From assembly GCA_002427745.1 (NCBI GenBank), contig DIYF01000092.1, positions 1-64,000 on the forward strand: a DNA stretch of 64,000 bases. The letters run 5' to 3'. Each line of letters starts with the position of its first letter. Positions within the stretch are counted from its first letter, which is position 1. This DNA comes from Roseivirga sp. UBA6061 (lineage in GTDB: Bacteria; Bacteroidota; Bacteroidia; Cytophagales; Cyclobacteriaceae). Shown here in pieces: positions 17,019 through 25,910 of this stretch. Under the pieces are notes generated by a model. The model ran no database searches and was not told where the DNA came from. It saw only the letters and a list, made by a program, of their open reading frames with translations. The position numbers were made by a program, and so were the translations under genes.

Positions 17019-17328
17019 GTAGGTATCATTTTATATAAGCTCCGCCTGACAGCAGGCTCTATCAGAAGCCATTGAAAATCAAGACAGAGCAATTAACCGG
17101 ATTGATTCAATCAGGTGTATTAAGAAAGATGTGGGAATAGGGGATATAGTGGCTTTATTCAGAACTTTTGCCCTGAGCAGATAATCTATCCCGCGAGTGA
17201 GGGCGTCTTTGAAGACGCTAATGATATGTGGATACTGATAAACAGAGCCTAAAGGTAATGAATAATATTGAACCTGTCAGTGATTGACAGGGTAACCTGA
17301 GCACTTGAGCAAAGGTAACGCCTTATAC
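17019..17328. other. intergenic region with a 16-base palindrome
   Basis: 310 bases without a gene. It holds the upstream region of the SnoaL gene and the 3' side of the DUF1905/OmdA gene. A palindrome, GCGTCTT-TG-AAGACGC, lies at 17213-17228 in a locally G/C-rich patch. It could be a protein-binding site or a relic of a small repeat; I saw no second copy in the window. Confidence 0.4.
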
Positions 17329-17805
17329 TTATGAGCTTCTCTTCTTCATCCGGTGCTCTTCCAGAAAACTGAGAATCTTCTGCACTTGCCTGTCAATGTC
17401 TTTTACCGGCTTAATGGTATAGATCAAAGTGCGCTTTCTGCCATCGGTCATGGAGTCATAGGTGGCTTTCGCCTGGCTGTCCTGATCAAGGAGCACCTGT
17501 AGTACTTCCGGTATTTCCACCCCCAGCGGGTTGGGGTCCTCCGATATTTCAAAAGAAACCAGATCACCGGTGTTTTTACCAAGCTTTTTGAAGTTCCGCG
17601 TGGCCAGAATGATAAAGTAGTTTCCGTCACCGTAGTGATTGAGGCCGCAGGCATAAGACACTTTCCCGTCAATGGTACAGATCAGCCGGGTGGCTCTCTT
17701 CTTTTCATATTGATTGACATAAGAGGCATCAACTTTTAAGTAATAATAACCACCTTTTTGCTTATCAAGCTGTTGTACAGGCTGTTCAAACCGGAAATGA
17801 GGCAT
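17329..17805 (-). CDS. DUF1905 plus YdeI/OmdA-like protein
   Basis: 158 residues. The first ~95 look like DUF1905 (YYYLKVDASYVNQY, then RLICTIDGKVSYACGLNHYGDGNYFIIL). The last ~60 resemble the YdeI/OmpD-associated family (IPEVLQVLLDQD, then MTDGRKRTLIYTIKPVKDID and ILSFLEEH). Proteins of this type are annotated as bacteriocin-protection or YdeI-like, but their biochemistry is unclear. No signal peptide. The downstream neighbour has only the second half of this architecture. Confidence 0.85.
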   Translation of the reverse strand: MPHFRFEQPVQQLDKQKGGYYYLKVDASYVNQYEKKRATRLICTIDGKVSYACGLNHYGDGNYFIILATRNFKKLGKNTGDLVSFEISEDPNPLGVEIPEVLQVLLDQDSQAKATYDSMTDGRKRTLIYTIKPVKDIDRQVQKILSFLEEHRMKKRSS

Positions 17806-17850
17806 AGAGCACGGGCTTTTCTTTATAAGTCGTAAAGCCGTGAATTGTTT

Positions 17851-17885
17851 AAAAAAGGAAAGCCCTGACTTGACAACCAGGGCTT
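17851..17885 (-). terminator. terminator after the short OmdA-like gene
   Basis: On the minus strand AAGCCCTG (17885-17878) pairs with CAGGGCTT (17867-17860). The sequence TCCTTTTTT follows. It lies between the two OmdA-like genes. Confidence 0.8.
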
Positions 17886-17949
17886 GACTATTACTCTACT
17901 TTTTCCCGGTCATTATACACCATTTTCGGGCAACCGGGTACCCATGTCT

Positions 17950-18189
17950 TCATTCTTTCGCAAGAGGTTTGCTGAGCAGTTTCAGACTGATGCCAATCTG
18001 TTCATCCATTTCATTGGCTCCTTGTATGTTCTGGATCAGGCGTAGCTTATGCTCGTTGCTCAATTGACGAAACTGCTCGCGCGCATGCTCATTGTGTTCC
18101 AGTAATGCTGCCAGTACTGCAGGTATACTTATTTCTGCGCTTTCATCATCTGTGTCCAGATGCAGTGATATTTTTTCTCCTCCTATCAT
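17950..18189 (-). CDS. short OmdA-like domain protein
   Basis: 79 residues, starting at ATG. It resembles only the C-terminal half of the adjacent 158-residue protein: ISIPAVLAALLEHNEHAREQF, then NEHKLRLIQNIQGANEMDEQI and ISLKLLSKPL. The DUF1905 half is absent. It is either a natural single-domain member or a trimmed duplicate. A proper terminator and an intact start suggest it is expressed. Function unknown. Confidence 0.7.
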   Translation of the reverse strand: MIGGEKISLHLDTDDESAEISIPAVLAALLEHNEHAREQFRQLSNEHKLRLIQNIQGANEMDEQIGISLKLLSKPLAKE

Positions 18190-18537
18190 CAGAGTTTATT
18201 TCTGTCTTTTTCTGATTGTTTACCCAATACTGCTAAAAGCGCTTTTGGCTGCGTGGTCCTCTTCGCTTTTGTAATATTTTTTGATAATAATGCTTAGTAA
18301 CCGATCTGGCTTGTGACGGTGAATAGACAAGAGGTTAACAAGTGAGGTAAATTGGTAGATATGTGCTCAAAATAAGCTTTGTGGCAGTATTGTAAGATGT
18401 GAAGAGTCAGGATGTTTTAAAATCCAGAAGTCTGTAATTTTTTTCAGATTAGTGCGAAAATGTCAGTATATACATCTTTGGGAGGTTCTTCTGTATGGTA
18501 TCGAAACAATTGCTAGATTGAGACATAAGGAGGGAGC
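18190..18537. other. divergent intergenic region
   Basis: 348 bases between the leftward OmdA-like gene and the rightward response regulator. It should hold both promoters. It is A/T-rich, but I could not assign a confident -33/-7 pair. A strong ribosome binding site lies at its right end. Confidence 0.5.
18526..18533 (+). promoter_or_regulatory. strong ribosome binding site
   Basis: TAAGGAGG ends four bases before the ATG at 18538. Such a full Shine-Dalgarno match is uncommon in this window, where most genes show none. It fixes the response regulator start. Confidence 0.8.
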
Positions 18538-19404
18538 ATGAAAGGAAAAACTATTCTTATCGTTGATGACAATCGCGATATTATTCGCTCGATTGCCGAG
18601 GATTTGAGAACCCATAATCACCATTTCAGAGTGATCAACGCCAACAATGGCCTCAATGGTGTGCGCATTGCCAGAGAAGAACTGCCTGACCTCATCTTAA
18701 TGGACTGGGATATGCCGATTATGAACGGGCTTGAGGCAATCAGAACGCTGAAGAACGATGCCAACACGCATGAGATACCGGTTATTATGGCTACGGGCAG
18801 GATGACGACTCCGGGAGACCTCCAGATTGCACTGGAGGCCGGGGCGGTGGATTATGTTCGCAAACCGGTTGACATTGTGGAGCTAAGTGCCAGGATCAAT
18901 ACCGCCATGAGGCTCAAAGAGCAGCATGATGCCATAGGGCAGTTGATGAAAAATGAGATCGATCTCAAAAACAGAAAACTGACCACAGCCTCCATGTTGA
19001 TCGTTGAAAAGAACGGACTCATGATTGAGTTTTACAATGAAATCAATCGGTTACAGGGCGCCCTGGATGAGGCGGACACCGAGGATCTGAAGCAGCGGGT
19101 AAAGCAGCTCAAAAAACGCGTGGAGAGCCACCTGGAAATAGACGGCAGTTGGGATACCTTCAAAATGCATTTTGACGAGGTAAACCCGGAGTTCTTTACG
19201 CTGATCAACGGAGTGGCAGAAGACCTGTCTCACAAAGACCTGAAAATGTGTGCCTACCTGAAACTTGGTATGGACAACAAGGAAATCGCCCGCTTACTGA
19301 ACATTACTTCAGGGAGTATCCGCACGGCCCTGTATCGTCTCAAACGTAAACTGGATATTCCGGAAGAAGAGAATCTGAGACATTTTATAGAGCAATTGGG
19401 CTAG
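18538..19404 (+). CDS. response regulator with LuxR-like C-terminal domain
   Basis: 288 residues. Residues 1-125 are a receiver domain: acidic DD at 10-11, phosphoacceptor Asp56 in LILMDWDMP, and Lys109 in YVRKP. Residues ~130-200 form a long helical linker (heptad-like EDLKQRVKQLKKRVES). The C-terminus has the Bacteroidota-type LuxR-like output domain (WDTFKMHFDEVNPEFF, LKMCAYLKLGMDNKEIARLL, then GSIRTALYRLKRKL). This output domain is normally found at the end of propeller sensor proteins. The propeller kinase starts 12 bases downstream, so they form one phosphorelay operon. Confidence 0.93.
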   Translation: MKGKTILIVDDNRDIIRSIAEDLRTHNHHFRVINANNGLNGVRIAREELPDLILMDWDMPIMNGLEAIRTLKNDANTHEIPVIMATGRMTTPGDLQIALEAGAVDYVRKPVDIVELSARINTAMRLKEQHDAIGQLMKNEIDLKNRKLTTASMLIVEKNGLMIEFYNEINRLQGALDEADTEDLKQRVKQLKKRVESHLEIDGSWDTFKMHFDEVNPEFFTLINGVAEDLSHKDLKMCAYLKLGMDNKEIARLLNITSGSIRTALYRLKRKLDIPEEENLRHFIEQLG

Positions 19405-19416
19405 ACCGGATCAACC

Positions 19417-22400
19417 ATGAACTTCATCTCATTCAGGAGTCTGTGCTTTTGGTTACTATGTACTTTACCCATGGCCCTGGCGCATGGTCAGCACAAGACC
19501 TATGGGCTGCCAGACCTGCAGAATTACAGCCCGAAAGACCATCAGTCTGGAGCACAATCCTGGGACATTCTTCAGGATGAGGCAGGTCGCATGTACTTCG
19601 CCAACCGGGGTGGAGTAATCACTTTTGACGGCCATTACTGGAATACCATTCCCATGGCCAACCTGAATACGGCCCGCTCAATGGCCATGGACAAGGAAGG
19701 CACTATCTATGTGGGAGGAGTGGCTGAGGTGGGATATCTGGCCGCAGATAGTATAGGAGGGCTGTCTTATGTGTCTCTTACTGATAAAATCAGGGAAGAA
19801 GACCTGGAACTGTTGACAGACAACTGGTTTACCGCCTGTACCGATGAAGGTGTGTTCTTTGTCGGCCTGCATGTCATCTTCCATTATCGTAATGGAGAGT
19901 TTAAGGTGTTTATCATGGACGATGAGAATGGTCCTGTGAACCGTGCATGGGAAGTGAATGGTGAGCTTTATTTGCTCAGGCCGGACTCAGGTCTCTGGAC
20001 AATACAGTCCGACTCCATCAGACTGGTACCTGGCGGAGAGCAGGTGGCCAACGGCAACTCCACTGCCAGCGGGCTCATTCCCTGGAAAGACAATGAGTTA
20101 CTTTTTGTCTCTTACCAGGGCGAAACCTGGGCCTTTAACGAGCAGGGAGCCCGAAAGGAAGAACACCCTTCGTTCGCCAATATGCGTGAAGTGCTCAGCC
20201 AGACTTTTGTGGCTAAGATAGATCCGATACCGGGACTGGGCTATGGTTTCAGCACTTTTGATCGCGGTAGTGTGATTACGGATGAGGAGTTCAGGCCACT
20301 CTACACCATCGACAAGAAAAACGGACTGACCAATAACGCGGTTAAGGAGGGATTTTATGATAAAGCCGGCAACTACTGGCTCGTTACCAATACCGGTATT
20401 AGCCATTTGACGATAAACAGTCCTTTTACCTATGCCGGTGAGCGTCAGGGTATCGATACCAACATATTGAGTGCTGTTATGAAAAATGACACACTTTTTC
20501 TGGGTACCGCCTGGGGGGTAAAATATGAGAGCGGGAAGGGTTTCGTCCAGATTCCCGGTTCACAACTGGAGATATGGGATCTGGATGTGGTCGAAGACAA
20601 ACTTTATGCATCAGCGGGTAACTGGCTGGAGGAGCTGAATATCAAAGGGGAGAGAAGAGAAGTGACCAGGAGTGAGCCCTGGGGACTGACGGCACTCAAG
20701 TCACGGCCTGGCTGGTTTATACTCCATTCTGCTCACCAAAACCTCTTAGCCATAGAGCTGGTCAATGATCAATTGGTTTATCGCAACCGCATCATGAATT
20801 ATATAGGGGATGCCCGCATTGTGGTAGAAGACAAACAGGGCTATCTCTGGATCAGTAACGGACAGACACCTGTTGTGAGGCTGGAGCTGAATGCCGCCAT
20901 GGACAGTGTTATCGACCTGAAGCAGGTAGGAGTAGCTGAGGGATTGCCCAGCGATACGCGAAGCGACCTGATTCCCTACGCTCCTGCCGGAGACCAGGGC
21001 TTTCTGGTAATCAATGACACATCTTACTATACCTACTATGCAGAACAGGACACTTTTATGCTCTATGAGCCTTTTAACGGGCTGACGAAAAGCTTTAAGC
21101 ATAACAGCTTTGCAGAGGCCCCTGATGGAACGGTCTATACACGGGCGGGCCTGGATAAAATGCGTTTTATCAAGACAGAAACCGGATTTCGTGTTGATAG
21201 TCTGGGCTTTGGCAAGATCAGAGATGCCCTGATCCAGGATATTATGCAGGGGCCTGATGGTACCATATTGTACCTGGCAGCCGAGGGCATTATACAATAC
21301 CATCCCAGGCGAGCTCCTGAGGAGTTTGTGGAATTCAAAACGGTAATCAGTAAAGCAACCAGCGGAGAAAAGATACTCCATGGAACTCACGATTACTCAC
21401 GTGACTTTCTGGAGGCCGGTCTGGGGCTCAGCTACAGGGATAACTCGGTTCGTTTTTCATATAGTGCGATGTTCTTTGAAGAGCCTGAAAAGAATAATTT
21501 TCAGTTCAGACTGGAAGGCTATGACAAGGCATGGAGCAGCTGGAGTACAGAGGCTTATAAGGAGTACACCAATCTACCGGAAGGGAACTATACTTTCCGC
21601 GTCAGGTCAAGAAACCTATACGGTGTGGAGGGAGAAGAGGCCACCTTTGAATTCAGCGTTTTTCCTCCCTGGTACAGAAGCGGACTGGCCTTTGGTAGCT
21701 ATGGTTTACTGGCACTTCTGTTGATCTGGGTCATTGTAAGAGCCTATACGCACCGGTTGATCAAAGAGAAGGAAAAGCTTGAGCTGATTGTGCTGGACCG
21801 TACCCGGGAGATCAGCGAGCAGAAAGACGAAATTGCGGCTCAGGCAGAGGAGTTGAAGCAGACTAACAGCAAGTTGATGGACCTGGACCGGTTTAAGCAA
21901 GATATGACCTCCATGATTGTGCATGACCTGAAGAGCCCTTTAAGTATTATCATAAAAACCGGAGAAAAGAAAGCAGCATCCCTTGCGCGTAAGATGCTCA
22001 ATCTGGTGCTCAATATGCTGGATGTACAAAAGTTTGAGGAGACTGATGTGCAGCCCAGTCTGGCAGAACATTCGGTAAACGACCTGATCAACGCGGCTAT
22101 TGAAGATGTGGAAGAGAGTATGGCAGAATCGAATCTGAAGCTGAGTGTCAGCATGGCCGATACTTACTCCGTGGCGATGGATGCCAGTCTGATGGAAAGG
22201 GTACTGGTAAACCTTTTGACCAATGCTATCCGCTATGCACCGGTGAATTCGAGACTATACCTTGAGGTAACTAAAACCCATGATGACGACCTCTGTTTTG
22301 CCCTCACGGACGAAGGTCCCGGCATCTCAGCTGAAAAGCAGAAAATCATATTTGACCGATATGCCCAGGCCGAAATTGAGATCAATAGCCGGTCTCAGTC

Positions 22401-22782
22401 AACTGGCCTTGGACTGGCATTTTGTAAAATGGTGGTGGAAGCTCATAAGGGAGAAATCGGGGTGGAGTCTCAACCCGGGAAGGGCGCTAAATTCTGGTTT
22501 ACATTACCTGGTATTGCTTCGGAGGCATCCGGAGAAGAGATTCACCTGGCCACAGATACTTTCACACTTTCAGAGGAAGATAAGGCCAGGGTGAGAGAGT
22601 TGCTGCCCGTACTTAAAAAGCTAAAGCTCTATCAGAGTACAGAGATTGAAAACCTGCTCAAAGGGCTGGTTGCAGAAGAAGGCAGCGGATTATCCCTTTA
22701 TTGTCAAAAACTGATCAATGCTTCCTATAATGGTGATGATGAGGGATTCCGAAACCTTCTTAAAGAAGTAGAAGCAAGTTAA
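19417..22782 (+). CDS. propeller-type sensor histidine kinase
   Basis: 1121 residues. Signal peptide at 1-25 (ending LAHGQ). About 30-670 form a two-component-regulator propeller (repeats such as SWDILQDEAGRMYFANRGGV). About 690-750 form a Y_Y_Y domain (FQFRLEGYDKAWSSWS). A transmembrane helix lies at ~757-778, followed by a coiled linker. The dimerisation helix carries His836 in MIVHDLKSPL and is compact before LNMLDVQKFE. The ATPase domain shows the N box NLLTNAIRYAP, DEGPGI and TGLGLAF. About 80 extra residues follow, helical and with no receiver. It senses an unknown periplasmic signal, often a glycan in this class, and is encoded with its regulator. Confidence 0.93.
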   Translation: MNFISFRSLCFWLLCTLPMALAHGQHKTYGLPDLQNYSPKDHQSGAQSWDILQDEAGRMYFANRGGVITFDGHYWNTIPMANLNTARSMAMDKEGTIYVGGVAEVGYLAADSIGGLSYVSLTDKIREEDLELLTDNWFTACTDEGVFFVGLHVIFHYRNGEFKVFIMDDENGPVNRAWEVNGELYLLRPDSGLWTIQSDSIRLVPGGEQVANGNSTASGLIPWKDNELLFVSYQGETWAFNEQGARKEEHPSFANMREVLSQTFVAKIDPIPGLGYGFSTFDRGSVITDEEFRPLYTIDKKNGLTNNAVKEGFYDKAGNYWLVTNTGISHLTINSPFTYAGERQGIDTNILSAVMKNDTLFLGTAWGVKYESGKGFVQIPGSQLEIWDLDVVEDKLYASAGNWLEELNIKGERREVTRSEPWGLTALKSRPGWFILHSAHQNLLAIELVNDQLVYRNRIMNYIGDARIVVEDKQGYLWISNGQTPVVRLELNAAMDSVIDLKQVGVAEGLPSDTRSDLIPYAPAGDQGFLVINDTSYYTYYAEQDTFMLYEPFNGLTKSFKHNSFAEAPDGTVYTRAGLDKMRFIKTETGFRVDSLGFGKIRDALIQDIMQGPDGTILYLAAEGIIQYHPRRAPEEFVEFKTVISKATSGEKILHGTHDYSRDFLEAGLGLSYRDNSVRFSYSAMFFEEPEKNNFQFRLEGYDKAWSSWSTEAYKEYTNLPEGNYTFRVRSRNLYGVEGEEATFEFSVFPPWYRSGLAFGSYGLLALLLIWVIVRAYTHRLIKEKEKLELIVLDRTREISEQKDEIAAQAEELKQTNSKLMDLDRFKQDMTSMIVHDLKSPLSIIIKTGEKKAASLARKMLNLVLNMLDVQKFEETDVQPSLAEHSVNDLINAAIEDVEESMAESNLKLSVSMADTYSVAMDASLMERVLVNLLTNAIRYAPVNSRLYLEVTKTHDDDLCFALTDEGPGISAEKQKIIFDRYAQAEIEINSRSQSTGLGLAFCKMVVEAHKGEIGVESQPGKGAKFWFTLPGIASEASGEEIHLATDTFTLSEEDKARVRELLPVLKKLKLYQSTEIENLLKGLVAEEGSGLSLYCQKLINASYNGDDEGFRNLLKEVEAS

Positions 22783-22817
22783 CTAACAGTGAATTTGACC
22801 TGGAGAAACCCTGAAGA

Positions 22818-23921
22818 CTAGTCAAGGCCTTTCCAGACTTTTCTAAGCCAGGAAAGGAGAGATAATTGCCCTTTCTTAGGTGCTTGGGTTGAATTCTGGG
22901 GCGGGGGGGCTACTGTTTTTTCGTTCTGTCTCTTGTTCTTCAGAGGTACTGTAGGAGTTGTCATTTCAATTTTTAACTCAGCAACTTCATCCGGAAATTC
23001 AAGAAAGAGCTCAGTGGTAAACCCTGCGGTCATCATATGTTCTCTGAATTGATTCAAAAATACATCCAGATTTACAGGCAGGCGATTGGCATTGGTGATA
23101 TACTTTGCCTTGTCATTTCTTGCGAAGTACCAGGTTTTCTCAATTTCGGTGTCACCGTGTCGCCAGTAGGCCCATGCATCATTGATAGTGGTGGCCTTAA
23201 ATAGCTTGTCAAGCTTATAATTGAGGAAATCCTCTATTTGGTTAACGGTCACCTGGTCTGCAATACATTCTCTCAGAAGGGCATCAAAAGCACTGTGTAA
23301 CACTTCTCTGTTAAAACCCTTGTGCTGAACGAGATACATGAGGTCAAACAGATCCTTCATTCGAGGTCTTACAAGTGTCTGGTGGATTTTCCATGCGACC
23401 TGCAAGTGGAGGGGAGCAGTGTATGGTACCAGAAATGATGGCCCCTGTAATGGTTTGTATTGAATGGGTGTAGTGTCTCCGGGAATTTCCAGATTAAAGG
23501 AAATGTCCATGTCAAATTCAAACTTAACTCCATTTACCCAACAGAGGATGTCGGTATTCACCGTGGGGAAATCGTCAGCCATGGCGTAGTCCATACTGCG
23601 CCAAAAGGCATCTTCTGAGAAACTCCTGAACTCGACACCGTCATCAGTTTTTAATTCGGTGACCTGGGTTACCCATTTAGTAAAAATATACTCTGCTCGT
23701 TGTGGCTCATCAACATGATCTGTAAACACCCAATCAAGATCAGCCGGAATACGAGATATATCGTCTGGGAAGTATTGTCGTGTCACATAGCTACCCTTCA
23801 GCATAAAAGGCATGTTTATCTCTGAGGCTCTTCGAATGAAGGATTCGAAGGCAAGCATGGCAGTTTCGTGTAGTTTAGTGAGTTCCAAAATGCCGGATTT
23901 ATTGAGGTAGCCAGCCTTCAT
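22818..23921 (-). CDS. AbiEii-like nucleotidyltransferase
   Basis: 367 residues. It has the nucleotidyltransferase pattern of the AbiEii/AbiGii family. KGSY at 42-45 is the glycine-serine motif, DLDW supplies Asp61 and Asp63, and FEFDMDISF supplies Asp137/Asp139 as a further acidic strand. KDLFDLMYLVQ at 189-199 is the conserved helical motif of AbiEii-type proteins. The last ~60 residues are basic and low complexity (KKGQLSLLSWLRKVWKGL). Its start overlaps the upstream HxT/HxS gene by 23 bases, so the two are translationally coupled. No AbiEi-type winged-helix antitoxin is next to it. The target, tRNA or another, is unknown. Confidence 0.8.
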   Translation of the reverse strand: MKAGYLNKSGILELTKLHETAMLAFESFIRRASEINMPFMLKGSYVTRQYFPDDISRIPADLDWVFTDHVDEPQRAEYIFTKWVTQVTELKTDDGVEFRSFSEDAFWRSMDYAMADDFPTVNTDILCWVNGVKFEFDMDISFNLEIPGDTTPIQYKPLQGPSFLVPYTAPLHLQVAWKIHQTLVRPRMKDLFDLMYLVQHKGFNREVLHSAFDALLRECIADQVTVNQIEDFLNYKLDKLFKATTINDAWAYWRHGDTEIEKTWYFARNDKAKYITNANRLPVNLDVFLNQFREHMMTAGFTTELFLEFPDEVAELKIEMTTPTVPLKNKRQNEKTVAPPPQNSTQAPKKGQLSLLSWLRKVWKGLD

Positions 23922-24501
23922 CTAAATAGCTGTTGTTATCATAGATGCAATATTCAGCCTGTTGTTTGTGAACTAACAGGTTCTCGTATTGTGCATCATG
24001 AAGAAGCCCTTTGACTCTGTTCTCAAACAAAGCTTTACTTCCATATTCTCTCAATGTGATAAACCTGAACTCTTTTGCTCCCTTCAGTGAATTTACGGAA
24101 AGGTGGACTTTATGTTTTTGGCAGAGTGTATCGATTTTTTGACCAGCGTAATTGATTTTTCCATGCCATTCAAAATACTGGTCAAAAGCGGATTCCCATT
24201 CGGAAAAGAGCTCTGAGTGAAATGCCGGCACTTCAATTTTGAGCCTCTTAGCATTGAAATTGGCATCTTTAAGGCTTCGTGATAATTCGTTGGCCTTGGA
24301 TAACACGGTTTCGAAATTGTTAGCATAGATGACGATACTTAGCATCGGCTGCTGCTGATATGTACCCCTGGAGAGTTCGATAAGAAGTGGCTTGGCACCC
24401 AGAGCTTTGCAGCAATCGATGAAAGCTGCTTCATCAATTGTATGGAGAGTCCCTATCGTCAGGTGTATCTCAAAGGGTATGGTCTTTGCCATCTGAATCA
24501 T
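23899..24501 (-). CDS. unrecognised protein with HxT and HxS motifs, NTase partner
   Basis: 200 residues; ATG at 24501, with Met4 as an alternative start. I recognise no named family. Seen: an early strand with HLT (His13-Thr15), then CKALGAKPLLIELSRG and QQPMLS, a mixed helical middle, YFEWHGKINY, and a second HLS (His133-Ser135) followed by FRFITLREYG. The tail is YCIYDNNSYLDEGWL. Two HxT/S motifs on strands are the hallmark of 2H phosphoesterases, so a cyclic-phosphate or RNA-end phosphodiesterase is possible, but that is inference. It overlaps the nucleotidyltransferase gene by 23 bases. Confidence 0.75.
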   Translation of the reverse strand: MIQMAKTIPFEIHLTIGTLHTIDEAAFIDCCKALGAKPLLIELSRGTYQQQPMLSIVIYANNFETVLSKANELSRSLKDANFNAKRLKIEVPAFHSELFSEWESAFDQYFEWHGKINYAGQKIDTLCQKHKVHLSVNSLKGAKEFRFITLREYGSKALFENRVKGLLHDAQYENLLVHKQQAEYCIYDNNSYLDEGWLPQ

Positions 24502-24561
24502 CCTGATTGCGAAATATACTGCTTAACCAAAGGTATAATATTCATAAATCTCAATCACTTC

Positions 24562-25443
24562 TCAGACCATTTCTCTGGCCTGGAGGTTAATGATCGCCTG
24601 GTAAGTGCTGTTTACCACTTCTTTCATTTTATCGAAGTTCAGTGTGCCTATATCATCTGTCACCTCATGATAGTGCGGATTGCGCAAAAAGGAGGTGTCG
24701 TTGACCATCAGGGCAGGGTAGCCAAACTTCCAGTAGTTGATGTGATCCGACATGCTGGCCAGACCGCCTCTGTTGGGAAAGGTGATCTTTTGCACGTCAA
24801 TAGCAGCGTCAGTCGACATCAGGTTATGAAATTTGCGATTGAAGTCTTCGTGGGCCTGAATGCCTACCACAATAATGAAATTGCCGGTATCAGGATAGAG
24901 CTGTTCCAGCATCGGATCAGGGTATGTCTGCGAGCCGGGCTCATCAGAGAAAAAACCTATCATCTCGTAGCAGATCATACCCAGTACATTCACTCCCTCA
25001 TCATTGAGTGATTTGGCATGAATGTAACTCCCCATCTCAGTAGTAGCGAAGAAGGGAGGTTCTTCCAGGCAATAGGCCACAAAATCTACTCCATAAGCCA
25101 GGTCAGGCTCAGCTTCGCAAAGCATTCTGGCGGTTTCCAGCAGCCCGGCTACTGCGCTGGCATTGTCATCGGCCCCCGGCTGATTACCGCATACGTCATA
25201 GTGGGCTCCTATAATGAGGCGTTGCTCTTTTTCAGGTGCCCAGCGCCCTATGATGTTGCTGTACTCTCGTCCACCTGCCATCCATGTTTGCTCACTGATC
25301 TCCAGACCACCGGTAGACATTTCTGATGAAACGTAGTCTGTTACCTGTCCTAGGCTATCAAGGTTCAGATAGGTACGATAGGGGCGCAGAGTAGTCAAAA
25401 ACTCTACATGTCTGTATAAGTTGTCCTGATTTGCCTTAGTCAT
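24562..25443 (-). CDS. M28-family zinc peptidase
   Basis: 293 residues. It is an aminopeptidase or related amidohydrolase with two zinc ions. Metal and catalytic motifs are visible in order: GAHYDV (His, Asp), GADDNASAV (bridging Asp), CLEEPPFF (catalytic Glu pair), then SDHINYW and NPHYHEVTDD (late His ligand). No signal peptide is seen, unlike most secreted M28 enzymes, so it may be cytosolic. It is followed 60 bases later by the HxT/HxS and nucleotidyltransferase genes on the same strand. Confidence 0.9.
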   Translation of the reverse strand: MTKANQDNLYRHVEFLTTLRPYRTYLNLDSLGQVTDYVSSEMSTGGLEISEQTWMAGGREYSNIIGRWAPEKEQRLIIGAHYDVCGNQPGADDNASAVAGLLETARMLCEAEPDLAYGVDFVAYCLEEPPFFATTEMGSYIHAKSLNDEGVNVLGMICYEMIGFFSDEPGSQTYPDPMLEQLYPDTGNFIIVVGIQAHEDFNRKFHNLMSTDAAIDVQKITFPNRGGLASMSDHINYWKFGYPALMVNDTSFLRNPHYHEVTDDIGTLNFDKMKEVVNSTYQAIINLQAREMV

Positions 25444-25464
25444 AAGGCTATGAAGATATGGATA

Positions 25465-25824
25465 TTACTTACCCAAAGGGCTGATTTTGTGCAGGTAAAT
25501 ATTGGAAACTACCAGCAGGCCCAGAAAAATGAGGTTGATGGCCGAAATAACAAAGGGGTCTTTATGGGCTACATGTGCAATATAAGCGGTGATAAAAAAC
25601 AGTCCTGCTCCGGCATAAGCCCACTCTTTGATCCTCACAGGAACCTGAGGGATGAGCAATACCACCACGGCTATCATGCAAAGCACGGCAAGTTGAACTC
25701 TGAAAAAATCAGGAAACCCAAGATCTCTTACACCATCGATGGTGGCTTTGTGAAAGAGGTAACCATAGGCACTCCATAAGAGCATCAGGGATACGAGTAG
25801 GGTAGAACTCCAGTAAACAGCCAT
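25465..25824 (-). CDS. DoxX-like small membrane protein
   Basis: 119 residues from the ATG at 25824; the frame extends to a TTG at 25881. It has four hydrophobic segments: STLLVSLMLLWSAYGYLF, LAVLCMIAVVVLLI, AYAGAGLFFITAYIAHVAH and INLIFLGLLVVSNIYL. The layout and the LGFPDFFRVQLA segment fit DoxX-like proteins. It lies 21 bases before the M28 peptidase on the same strand. Function unknown. Confidence 0.8.
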   Translation of the reverse strand: MAVYWSSTLLVSLMLLWSAYGYLFHKATIDGVRDLGFPDFFRVQLAVLCMIAVVVLLIPQVPVRIKEWAYAGAGLFFITAYIAHVAHKDPFVISAINLIFLGLLVVSNIYLHKISPLGK

Positions 25825-25910
25825 TGACTTCCAATTAATATGACAGATGTCAAAAGGTACTGAGAAGCCCGGGTTTTGCAAAGTACGGATGAGAATGCCT
25901 GTGTATCAGA

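Noticed and set aside
22818-23921. Classical AbiE toxin-antitoxin pair
   Set aside because: The coupled upstream gene is not a winged-helix AbiEi-type protein, so the standard name does not apply.
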